DNA of 64,000 nt from Paraburkholderia aspalathi (GTDB taxonomy: Bacteria; Pseudomonadota; Gammaproteobacteria; Burkholderiales; Burkholderiaceae), in NCBI RefSeq assembly GCF_900116445.1, contig NZ_FPBH01000015.1, positions 62,001-126,000 on the forward strand, given 5' to 3'. Under the pieces are notes generated by a model. The model saw only the letters and a list, made by a program, of their open reading frames with translations, was not told the DNA's origin and did not search any database. This document shows, one piece after another, positions 46,162 to 54,595 of the stretch. The first letter of the stretch is position 1; every line of letters starts with the position of its first letter. The position numbers and the translations under genes were made by a program.

Positions 46162-46257
46162 GGTCTCGGATGTTGCTGCCCGTTTCGCAGTGCCGTTGCA
46201 ATATATAGGGCGGCAATTGCATGGACGATTTCTTAGTGTAATCAAGTAAGAGAAACT

Positions 46258-47160
46258 ATGAAGACTGTACTTATTCTCGGGGCGACCGGAAATCTTGGCG
46301 GCTTGGCTGCTAGTGTTTTGAACGAAAGGTATCCGGAAGTCGGCCTGAGGCTGACAAGCAGCCGGGAGTCGGGTTGTGACTCGCTCCGCGAGCTTTATCC
46401 AAATGCAGAAGTCCTTGGAGCAGATTGGTACGACCCGAGTAGTCTGGTTGAAGCCATGCGAGGTGTTGACTCTGTCTTCATTGTTGTCCCAGACTTTACA
46501 ACGGACGAAAGCATTGTCACTCCGAACATAATCAGTGCCGTCAAGACCGTTGGCGGCATCTCTCAAGTTGTGAGGTTGATTGCTATCCCTCCGGGCCTAA
46601 CCGCAGCGCAACTGTCGCCGGAGTTTCTGGCAACGCGATGCGGGGCAAATCTAAGCGTTATCGCCAAGCCACTTTTGGATGCAAGTGGTCTTCCGATGAC
46701 CTACATAAATGTGCCATGCTGGATTATGTTCAATCTGCCATGGTTCCTCGCACCTGAAATAAAGGCGAGGCGTCGATTGGCGATGCCGCGTTTGTCTGAC
46801 TCCTCGCGGTTATGGATTTCTGAGGCCGACGTCGCGGAGGTCGCAGCCAAGATACTCGCGGAAGACCCGTCGAAGCACGTCGGAGAGGAGTATGTGCTGA
46901 CCGGGACGGAGCGCATCGATTTCGTTCAGATTACCAAGCTCCTCGGTGAGGTGATAGGCGAAGAGGTCGTATTCGCAGCCGACGACCACCCGCTACGCGA
47001 CGCCATGGGAGACAAGTTTGACGCACTAATGACGTACTTTCGCCACGAGACACGCGACTACGGCGGAGTGCCGGTGACGAATACGGTTGCTCGTCTCCTT
47101 GGGCGCCCGCAAGTGACCCTCAGGCAATACCTGACAACCAATCGAGATCTATTCATCTAA
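46258..47160 (+). CDS. NmrA-like NAD(P)-binding protein
   Basis: 300 residues. GATGNLGG near residue 8-15 is the dinucleotide-binding loop of atypical SDRs, followed by a beta-alpha pattern and a C-terminal substrate-like domain, as in NmrA, quinone reductase 2 and isoflavone reductase-type proteins. The classical SDR YxxxK is absent. Some members are enzymes (azoreductase, ether reductases) and others sense redox state. AAGAGA lies upstream of the ATG. It is 96 bases after the dioxygenase gene and probably co-transcribed. The precise role is unknown. Confidence 0.78.
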   Translation: MKTVLILGATGNLGGLAASVLNERYPEVGLRLTSSRESGCDSLRELYPNAEVLGADWYDPSSLVEAMRGVDSVFIVVPDFTTDESIVTPNIISAVKTVGGISQVVRLIAIPPGLTAAQLSPEFLATRCGANLSVIAKPLLDASGLPMTYINVPCWIMFNLPWFLAPEIKARRRLAMPRLSDSSRLWISEADVAEVAAKILAEDPSKHVGEEYVLTGTERIDFVQITKLLGEVIGEEVVFAADDHPLRDAMGDKFDALMTYFRHETRDYGGVPVTNTVARLLGRPQVTLRQYLTTNRDLFI

Positions 47161-47921
47161 CGTTGCTCGGCGCGACTACTCGCGTCGGCCGGACGGAGAC
47201 TTGCCAACAAGCCTCGGCAGGTCGGGTTTGTTCGCGAGTGATCCGCCTACTTCATCGACACACGCCAGCATGTGTGCGTCTGTTCGAGCCGAATAGAAAG
47301 TGCCTGCCCGGCTGCGTCGGATTAACAGCACCCCCGTCGGTGTTTAAGACAAGAACCAGTTTCCCCTGAAGAAAGGCTAACCGAGCGAGCGACACTCGCA
47401 ATACGGTGCGGGTCGCCGGCCGCCATAACGCACCGTTAAGGCTGGCGAGTGCTTGTGCAACGCCACACATTCAACGATGTTCGTTCGTGACGGTCGGGTA
47501 TACGCTTACCGGGCGAGCAATCATGTCTTTCACGGCTGGGTCTCCTCAGATTAGGGGGAGCACTCATTTCCTGTCCGAGCACCCCACTTTGGGCCTTGCA
47601 CCGACGCTAACGTTTGATTCTGCTTACGTCGATGACGATGGCCGCGATTCACAGCCATTGAGGCCTCGATACACATTACCGTTTAATTTTGATCGAAATA
47701 GTCTGATGGTGAGCAGGGTTGGGGTCATCGTCAGCGAGTAGCGGGCGTGTGGGCAACGAGGAATTGCCCATCTATTTTCGGTTTCGCATTCTCTCCCGGA
47801 CTATCTGTAGCGCGGAGTGAGATTGCCTACACCTGATGAAAGATACGTGCACCAGAACGACCGAAAGACTGACCTGGCCGGCGAAAGCAGGGTTACCTAA
47901 GGATTGGGGAGCGGAAACGAA
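47161..47921. other. Intergenic region before the small membrane protein and NCS1 genes
   Basis: About 760 bases. Chance frames overlap on both strands. The 14-base string TGTGCGTCTGTTCG at 47274-47287 recurs at 51039-51052, also in an intergenic region. No gene is supported. Confidence 0.42.
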
Positions 47922-48134
47922 ATGGCAACATCAAGCGTCGAGGTTTCGTCGGACACGACCGACCGTGGACTGCAACTAAATCAAGACCTGGTCAATCAAC
48001 TGAACGAGTTGGTACAAGGGGGACACGCCGATTCAGAATGTTGGTCGTCCAGTCGGCCGGTGCTGGTTGAGGGTCTGCTCTGGAGCATTCTTGGGGCGGT
48101 CCTCTGGATGGTCACTCTCTATATCGTGTCGTAG
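47922..48134 (+). CDS. Small single-helix membrane protein, putative NCS1 partner (copy 1)
   Basis: 70 residues: about 45 polar residues, then one membrane helix VEGLLWSILGAVLWMVTLYI ending at the C-terminus. GGGGAGCGGAAAC lies before the ATG, and the NCS1 permease starts 10 bases after its stop with its own TAGGAG. The second NCS1 gene in this window has a similar protein in the same place (59176-59406). Their helices share the pattern VEGxxWxxxxAxxWxxxL, with 7 identities in 22 aligned positions. No known family was recognised. The constant pairing suggests an accessory subunit or a folding/stability partner of the permease (inference). Confidence 0.75.
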   Translation: MATSSVEVSSDTTDRGLQLNQDLVNQLNELVQGGHADSECWSSSRPVLVEGLLWSILGAVLWMVTLYIVS

Positions 48135-48144
48135 GAGTAGCACC

Positions 48145-49650
48145 ATGACCGAGTCCAATCAGAGTCACGCGAGCGATGTTGAGCAGGAAGCGCTGTCTGG
48201 CCGCCTTCCCGTTCTTGCCAGTGAGCGCCTCTATGAAAGTTACGGCTCGTTTATGTGGACGTGCTGTACGTTCAGTGCCGCGACATGGGCGTTCCTTATC
48301 GGCGGATTTTTGCCGTATGTCGGTGATTGGCGTCTTGGCGTCATCGGCTACGTCATCGGCCTCATTATCGGCATGGTCATCGTGTCACTCGCTTCAGGGA
48401 TGCCGAGTTACAAGTACGGAACTGACATAATCGATACGGCGAAGCCAAGTTTTGGTTACCGCGGCATTGTGATTCCGTTGTTCGGCGTACTTGCGACGCA
48501 AATCGGATGGTCTTACGTCGTTGAAGCATTGACGTCCCGCGGTGCCGCTAATATCGCTGCAACCGTGACAGGTACGGATGTGACGGGTGGCGCTCATGAG
48601 AAGTTGGTGATTGTAGTTGCGCTTGCGCTACTACTTGTTGTCTGGCTGTTGGCGTGTAAAGGACCCAAGCTATTCGAGCGACTCAACGGTTATATCGGGC
48701 CGCTCCACATGGCAATTACTGTAATGATGTTCGGCATTCTGATTCATAAGTTTGGGGTGCACTCGCTCTGGGTAAATCAACTTCCTTCTGACAAGATGCT
48801 GACACACGACAGGACCAGTGGGCTGGCCTTGGCGGTTGAGTTTGGCATGTCGAATGCCATGGGTTGGTGGTCGGTGATGGGCGGTCTGACGCGGCTCGTG
48901 AAGCGACGGACTCACATCATGGGGCCATCGATAATCGGTATCGGGCTGATGGGCGCCGCCTTCGTTTCTTCCGTTGCAGCTCTCGCAGCAATCAGTGCAG
49001 GGACCTATGACCCGACGGTTTGGATGATTTCCCTTGCCGGACCGATTCTGGGAAGCGCTACGATGGCGGTAGTCCTTAGTGCGAACCTCGCAACAATGGT
49101 TGTGATGATTTACCTTGCCGGTGTATCAATCCAGCAGGTGAAGATTCTTTCCAAAATCAAGTGGGAACTATTGTTGGCCCTCATGCTTCTCCCGGGAATT
49201 TATTTCGCATTCAAGACGGAGTGGTTGCTTTCAGCCGTCATGAGTTGGTTGTCGTACAACGGCGTGATGTTTGTCGGTGTAACGGGCATCACCTTCGTCG
49301 ACTACTTCTTTCTTCGGAAGGAGCATCTTGATCCGGCTCACTTCTTTGCGACGACCGGAAGCAAGTATGAATTCTGGGGAGGTGTTAACTGGATTGCTGT
49401 CGCCATCACCGGTCTTTCGACGTGGGGCTATCTGTTGCTTTACAACCCCGTTACGTCGGAAACGTACGGGCCGTTCAAATACCTTGGCGCGACTCTCCCG
49501 ATGGTGATTCTCTCGGGGCTCGCATATTTCATAGCAGCCAAGCTCATCCTCATTCCGCTAAGCAAAGGTGCTTACACAGGCGAATGGAAGACTAGCCGGG
49601 CGACGTTAAGTCAGAAGCCCGAAATCGACGCGGTAACTGTTGCACTTTGA
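48145..49650 (+). CDS. NCS1-family (cytosine/purine/hydantoin-type) permease, copy 1
   Basis: 501 residues with twelve hydrophobic segments. It begins SGRLPVLASERLYESYGSFM, and has the first-helix stretch AATWAFLIGGFLPYVGDWRLG and NAMGWWSVMGGLTRLVKRRT, the latter matching the NCS1 nucleobase-cation-symport signature region near helix 6-7. NCS1 proteins import nitrogen compounds such as cytosine, allantoin, hydantoins or thiamine with sodium or protons. TAGGAG lies before the ATG. It follows the small helix protein and is related to the second permease at 57692-59164. Substrate is probably the amine or heterocycle handled by this cluster (inference). Confidence 0.88.
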   Translation: MTESNQSHASDVEQEALSGRLPVLASERLYESYGSFMWTCCTFSAATWAFLIGGFLPYVGDWRLGVIGYVIGLIIGMVIVSLASGMPSYKYGTDIIDTAKPSFGYRGIVIPLFGVLATQIGWSYVVEALTSRGAANIAATVTGTDVTGGAHEKLVIVVALALLLVVWLLACKGPKLFERLNGYIGPLHMAITVMMFGILIHKFGVHSLWVNQLPSDKMLTHDRTSGLALAVEFGMSNAMGWWSVMGGLTRLVKRRTHIMGPSIIGIGLMGAAFVSSVAALAAISAGTYDPTVWMISLAGPILGSATMAVVLSANLATMVVMIYLAGVSIQQVKILSKIKWELLLALMLLPGIYFAFKTEWLLSAVMSWLSYNGVMFVGVTGITFVDYFFLRKEHLDPAHFFATTGSKYEFWGGVNWIAVAITGLSTWGYLLLYNPVTSETYGPFKYLGATLPMVILSGLAYFIAAKLILIPLSKGAYTGEWKTSRATLSQKPEIDAVTVAL

Positions 49651-49783
49651 TGTTCGACTCGGACGTTGAAATCTTCTAATCATGCGCCGTTTCATTTAAC
49701 TGCCATCCTGGCTGTGCATGTTCGAGCGATATTCATCGGAACGGTGATAGTCGATACGGGGAGGCGAACCTCTGTAGATACAA

Positions 49784-49828
49784 ATCAGGATGGTATGGCG
49801 ATGATGTTGGCGCGCCATGTATCCTGAT
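49784..49828. promoter_or_regulatory. Imperfect inverted repeat upstream of imine reductase 2
   Basis: Left arm ATCAGGATGGTATGGCG (49784-49800) and right arm CGCCATGTATCCTGAT (49813-49828) pair over most of their length, with ATCAGGAT and ATGGCG blocks exact. The gap is twelve bases. It lies about 130 bases before the imine reductase start. It may be an operator or an RNA hairpin between the permease and reductase genes. Confidence 0.45.
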
Positions 49829-49955
49829 CACTCGCGAATTGGGGCTGTAGAAGCAATAGGTTGAAAGTCCGTTGGCGTTGCTTGACTCTCCGAAGAGAAG
49901 GCGCTGGAAGGAGATAGACAAAAACGGTGATTCCGTCACAGCAGGTAAAGTCAAA

Positions 49956-50849
49956 ATGGACGTGTCAATGTCAAAAGGACGAAAAGCTTCACTCATCGGG
50001 CTCGGCGCTATGGGAGCGGCTTTGGCGCGGGCCTTCATTCAGAATGGCTTCGATCTAACAGTCTGGAACCGGACGGCGGCCCGAATGGAAGCAGTTGTCA
50101 AGGAGGGGGCGAGGGGCGCCTCGTCTGCTGCTGACGCGGTGGCTGCAAGCCCGTTGCTTGTAATCTGCACGATAGATAAAGCAGCAGCCGCCCAAATTTT
50201 GAAGCTAGACGATGTTGCTTCGTCTCTGATGGGCAAGACAGTTGTGAACCTCAGTACCGGAAGTGTCGACGACGCGCGTGGCATCTCTGCGTTTGTCGAG
50301 TCACATGGGGGGAGATACATCGATGGCGGAATCATGTGTTATCCGCGCGATATCGGGAAGCCGGCTACATCCCTTCTTTATTCCGGTGATAGTGAAGCAT
50401 TTGAAGAATGGAAAGAGTCGCTAGCTGCACTCGGCGGCGATGTGCGATATTTCGGAAATGACCCAGGCACAGCTCCGACTGTTTACCTCGCACTTTATGC
50501 GTTCTACTTTGGTTGTGTTGCGTCGTTTTTTGAGGGGGCGGCACTTGCGGAGCGCGCAGGCGTCACTCCGGAGTCGTTTCGAGAAACCTCGAAGATGATG
50601 GTCGATATGCTCAACGACGCGCTGCCAGATACGACTCGCCGTCTCGAGTTGGAAGAGTTCTCTGGCGATCAGGCCTCTATTGACGTACACCATGCGGGCC
50701 AACTCGTGGTGCGAGATGCGTATAGGGTCGAGAATCTCTCCTGCGAAGTGACAAACGCATACATCACATATCTCGAACGAGCTCAAATGGTTGGCGATGG
50801 CCCGAACGACATCGCAACCATGTATCGTGCTGTGAAGGGGGCTTCATGA
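49956..50849 (+). CDS. Imine reductase family protein, Tyr type (IRED2)
   Basis: 297 residues. IGLGAMGAALARAF is the Rossmann loop, WNRT at 37-40 suggests NADPH, and DGGIMCYPRDIG near 123-134 is the family hallmark. Aligned without gaps to IRED1, the catalytic Asp172 is replaced here by Tyr177. The known family splits into Asp and Tyr enzymes, often with opposite stereopreference. AGGTAAAG precedes the ATG; upstream in-frame starts are less convincing. It follows the NCS1 permease and is a close paralog of IRED3 at 60728-61618. In cells it may act in either direction on a cyclic or secondary amine. Confidence 0.85.
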   Translation: MDVSMSKGRKASLIGLGAMGAALARAFIQNGFDLTVWNRTAARMEAVVKEGARGASSAADAVAASPLLVICTIDKAAAAQILKLDDVASSLMGKTVVNLSTGSVDDARGISAFVESHGGRYIDGGIMCYPRDIGKPATSLLYSGDSEAFEEWKESLAALGGDVRYFGNDPGTAPTVYLALYAFYFGCVASFFEGAALAERAGVTPESFRETSKMMVDMLNDALPDTTRRLELEEFSGDQASIDVHHAGQLVVRDAYRVENLSCEVTNAYITYLERAQMVGDGPNDIATMYRAVKGAS

Positions 50850-51482
50850 GGTCTTTGGATAGGGTTCTCAAAAGTCGAATCTATTTACAGATGTAAATGC
50901 CAATCTGTGTCGCGAGTCAATAGAGCGTCAATTAACGCGGCATTTCGTCTGCCACTCGATTCGATTCTTGAGAGAGGGGGGGCGCGTCTGAGCCGGTGCT
51001 CATGTCGGTCTATACCAAAGACGGGCAGCCGCTAGCTATGTGCGTCTGTTCGCGACTGGACGTTCTGTGCTGTTTGTTCGAATAGACTCACATCCGAACA
51101 CCGGTGTGGAGCGCGTCAACCAGGTCGACATCCAGGACTTCCCATTCACGGGGCTGGAGATACACGCAACGCCGGCTCTCAGTTTTCGCCATCTGCGTGC
51201 CTTCATCTTGGTTGCCTCTCCTCGATTTGCTGCGACGCACGCATTTCTTGGAACTTTGCCGATCTGTACCTTTACGCGCCATGATGGAGTGTCGTCATCG
51301 GTCGTCAGGTCGAGCGCTACTGAACTCGATAGCGAAGTGTCCCACACAACCGCCTTTGAGGAAGGGAGGCTCGAGAGGAGGTACGTCGCAGGATGCGGTG
51401 AAGTCCCCAGCTCAGGCGCTTTAGCGAAACCTTGAAGCGCTTGGGATACACCAGGAACCTACTTCGCGCGTCTTGGCTAAAG
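50850..51482. other. Intergenic region between IRED2 and the broken PhyH gene
   Basis: About 630 bases. Frames of 100-130 codons exist on both strands at about 51036-51435 but have no domain and overlap each other, so neither is called. It carries the second copy of TGTGCGTCTGTTCG (51039-51052). Confidence 0.42.
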
Positions 51483-52354
51483 TTAGGAGATTGCTTCGGC
51501 CTGATTTAATTTCAGATAGTTGGCGAGCTCGAGATAGTCAACTTGCCAGAGGCTGCCACCCTCAAGTTTGCCGTTGTGGAACGAGCGGAACCCGATAAGT
51601 TGTTGGGCTCTCGGGCTAAGAGTGCGCGCAACTTCCATAGGAACGACGAACGGATACGCCTCTTCCGGGACGAGCCAGCCTGGGCAGAATGCGAGTGTCA
51701 TCGCGCGACGAGGACGATTGCTTCAATTTCCCCGGCACCGTGGAGAAGTTTTCCAGCGAATAGCATCGCATTACCCTTTTCCATGACAGCTGCGACTGTC
51801 TGCGATGGATCGCCACGATTTTCAAAGTCTTCCCATTTGTGGCTGCCGGGAATAACGCGCGTTGCTCCCATTTCTTCCGTGTAGTCAGATAAAACAATAA
51901 TACAGTTGCACATGACTTCAAGACCTTTAGGGCCATAAGCTCGAAAAATCGGATAGTTTTCGAGATCGCGATGCAGAAATTGTGCTTTCTCACCAGGCTG
52001 CAATTGAATGACCTGTGCCGCATTCATCCAGTATGAATCGGAAGTGTCGAGCATCAGTTTGTCGACGTAAGACAGCATCGTCGGGTCATCGAGCATCTCC
52101 TCACGAAATGCTTTGCTACGAGCGATCAGCTGCGTCACGCGCTTTGTCTTATAGCCGGCGAATTCCTTCATCCAATCGTTGCCCACAATGCCTTGGACCC
52201 ACTCTTTTACAATGGAGTCAATTTCATCGTATAAGCGGTCGACTTGTTTGGCGAATAGCCCTTTTAGAATCACGTCGCCGTCGGCCTGAGTAAGTCCGTT
52301 GACTTCGTCCGCTGGCGTGCCCGTCGCAACCTGTTGAACGTTTCTAATGGTCAT
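51483..52354 (-). pseudogene. Frameshifted PhyH-family dioxygenase, type B copy 2
   Basis: The 5' part (52354 to about 51735) encodes residues matching the intact type B protein at 45274 up to KLLHGAG. The reading then shifts, and the 3' part (51701 to 51483) continues with MTLAFCPGWLVPEEAYPFVV and on to GSLWQVDYLEL. Loss of one G from the G-run at 51730-51733 explains the shift, and the restored frame also meets TGA at 51723-51725, probably from CGA. Two lesions make a sequencing error unlikely. His and Asp of HRD and the distal His remain, but the 2-oxoglutarate Arg is lost in the truncated product. It is divergent from the SDR genes. Confidence 0.85.
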
Positions 52355-52782
52355 TTCTGACGATATGAATATGCTCCTTAACGAATACTGTGAAATCTCT
52401 GACGATAACTAAGGTGCGACAGGTATGTGGCGACAGAGGGGTTGTTAGATGATGGACTTAACGAGGCGACAATTTTAGGCTGTCGCAAAAGCTTGCCAAT
52501 GTGCATAAAGGACATTTGTCATGCCCTCGGGCCGTGCGTCACACAAGGGCGCTGAAAACGAGGTCGGTCGCTGATGGGGTAAGGGTGGAAATTTCGTTTT
52601 TTCGACCGTCTGAAATTGGCCGTTAGGCGGGAAATTTTGGCCGGTGAAAACCTGTGTTTCTTTAACGTATCTACATAAAATTTCCAAATTATTCGCAGTA
52701 CATCGCTTCGAGTGCACTAGCTTCCGCAGCATGAGACCGATGTCATCGCGCACTTCAGGACCCTTGATAGGAGTTTTCACAA
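52355..52782. other. Divergent region between the broken PhyH gene and SDR genes
   Basis: 428 bases. Short imperfect direct repeats occur: GAAATTTCG at 52588, GAAATTGGCCG at 52612-52622 and GAAATTTTGGCCG at 52631-52643, which might be regulator half-sites. AGGAG of the SDR gene lies at the right end. No gene. Confidence 0.4.
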
Positions 52783-53598
52783 ATGGCTTTGAAATTGCAG
52801 AATCGCGTCGCGGTAGTCACGGGTGCCAGTTCCGGAATCGGACGCGCCATTGCTCTCGCATTCGCGAAGGAGGGTGCGTCGATAGTGTGCTCGGATATCC
52901 GCAAGTCGGCGAATTCTGAAGGGTACGAACCTGATCTTAAGATTGATACGGATGACCTCATTGTGCAGCGTGGGGGTGCGGCACACTTTGTGTCTTGCGA
53001 CGTCACGCAATCGAAGGACGTGCAGGCTCTGGTAGCCGCCGCAGTCGATAAGTTCGGTCGGCTGGATGTGATGGTCAACAATGCGGGCGTAGCGTTCGAT
53101 TTCGCGACTGTCCTCGAAGAGCGTGAAGTGGACTTCGATATCACTATGGCTGTTAACGTGAAGGGTGTGTGGCTAGGCAGCAAATATGCAATCGAGCAAT
53201 TCATGAAGCAGGACCCTGTCACGATGACCAACGGCGGACAGGTCCGCGGCCGAGTCATCAATATGGCCTCTATAGCCGGGCTGGTCGGCCTCAAGCAGCA
53301 GCCGGCTTATTGCGCATCCAAGGCGGCAGTAGTCGGTCTTACGAAAGAAATGGCCGTTGACTTCGCTGAACACCGCATCAACGTCAACGCGATTTGTCCG
53401 GGTTTTCTTGCCACGGCGATGGTGCGCTCGTGTCTCGAGGATGAGGCGACTAGCAAGCGGCTACATGGCCTGACGCCGTGGCCGCATCTAGGCACGCCTG
53501 AGGACGTATCGAAAGCCGCATTGTTTCTGGCGTCCGACGACGCAGAGTGGATGACGGGTTCGATGCTAACTGTCGATGGTGGATTCACCGCTCCCTAA
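52783..53598 (+). CDS. Short-chain dehydrogenase/reductase (first of a coupled pair)
   Basis: 271 residues. TGASSGIG follows the start, an Asp ends the second strand (CSDIRK), which suggests NAD(H), and NNAG, then the Ser in NMASIAG and YCASK complete the active site. A loop insertion is seen before the catalytic Ser (MTNGGQVRGRV). AGGAG lies before the ATG. Its stop TAA shares a base with the ATG of the next SDR (TAATG), so translation is coupled. The two SDRs are followed by the class III transaminase, which suggests alcohol-to-ketone conversion near a transamination step (inference). Confidence 0.88.
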   Translation: MALKLQNRVAVVTGASSGIGRAIALAFAKEGASIVCSDIRKSANSEGYEPDLKIDTDDLIVQRGGAAHFVSCDVTQSKDVQALVAAAVDKFGRLDVMVNNAGVAFDFATVLEEREVDFDITMAVNVKGVWLGSKYAIEQFMKQDPVTMTNGGQVRGRVINMASIAGLVGLKQQPAYCASKAAVVGLTKEMAVDFAEHRINVNAICPGFLATAMVRSCLEDEATSKRLHGLTPWPHLGTPEDVSKAALFLASDDAEWMTGSMLTVDGGFTAP

Positions 53599-54440
53599 TG
53601 AGCACTTCAAAAACCTCGGCGAACTGGGAGAAGGCTGTGAAACGACTTGAAGGAAAAGTAGCAATTGTGACTGGAGCGAGCTCGGGCATCGGGCGCGCAA
53701 TCGCACTTCAGTTTGCAGCAGAAGGTGCGAAAGTCGTTGTTGCGGACTTGCACGAAGGCTGGAATCGAGGTGGATTCGAAGAAACGGCGTCAGCGACGAC
53801 TGTCGAAGAGATAGAGAGGAATGGAGGCGCCGCATTCTTCGTGACGTGTGATGTCACTAGTCAGCAGCAGGTGGCTGCCTTGGTCGATTCCGCTGTTGAG
53901 CACTTCGGCACTCTGGACGTCATCGTGAACAATGCAGGAATCTATCGTGTTGGAAAGCTTGTTCACGAGTTCGAGGAGGCTGACCTTGATGCGTGCTGGA
54001 ACGTCAATCTGAAAGGCACCTGGTTCGGGTGTCAGGAAGCCATCAAGGTATTCCTTGCGAAGGGCGCCGGCACTATCGTCAACATCGTATCGACAGCAGG
54101 TCTTGGCGGACATCCGAAACAGTCCGTTTACAACATCTCAAAAGGCGCCGTATCTAGCTTGACGAAGTGTATCGCTATCGAATACGGCCGAGACGGTATC
54201 CGCGCGAACGGTATTTGCCCAACTTATGCCAAAACGTCGATGACGCGGGGGCATTTTGATGATGCCGATTACATGAAGGCGTTTGCGGAATCCATCCCGC
54301 TGAAACGTTGGGGCGAAGTCGCGGACGTCGCAAATCTGGCGGTATTTCTCGCAAGTGATGAATCAAGTTACATCCATGGCGCACTTATTCCGGTGGATGG
54401 TGGGGAGACACTTTGCCGCTACTCGGTAGAAGATGAATAA
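53598..54440 (+). CDS. Short-chain dehydrogenase/reductase (second of a coupled pair)
   Basis: 280 residues from the ATG that overlaps the previous stop. A GTG at 53637 with GGAGAAGG just before it is an alternative start giving KRLEGKVAIVTGASSG near the N-terminus. Catalytic residues are intact: NNAG, Ser in NIVSTAG and YNISK. An Asp in VADLHEG suggests NAD(H). It is related to its neighbour but clearly distinct, and both have a long loop after the second strand. The SDR remnant at 56090-56465 (KCLAPGYGRNGI) resembles this protein's KCIAIEYGRDGI. Confidence 0.87.
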   Translation: MSTSKTSANWEKAVKRLEGKVAIVTGASSGIGRAIALQFAAEGAKVVVADLHEGWNRGGFEETASATTVEEIERNGGAAFFVTCDVTSQQQVAALVDSAVEHFGTLDVIVNNAGIYRVGKLVHEFEEADLDACWNVNLKGTWFGCQEAIKVFLAKGAGTIVNIVSTAGLGGHPKQSVYNISKGAVSSLTKCIAIEYGRDGIRANGICPTYAKTSMTRGHFDDADYMKAFAESIPLKRWGEVADVANLAVFLASDESSYIHGALIPVDGGETLCRYSVEDE

Positions 54441-54595
54441 GGCGCTATTTAAGTCGAAGCTGCCGGTATTCGGAGGGTAGGCTTGCTTGCTTCGATTGAG
54501 GAAGATGCATTTTATGTGCTTGGTCGTACGCTGGGTGGAAAATGGGCTGTTGCGTCAATGATGCCTTGAAGTAATTCAAATACTCGAGAGAATTC

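Noticed and set aside
51036..51435. 131-codon plus-strand frame with HLRAFILVA resembling a LysR start
   Set aside because: The resemblance covers only nine residues, the rest is unlike LysR and no helix-turn-helix follows.
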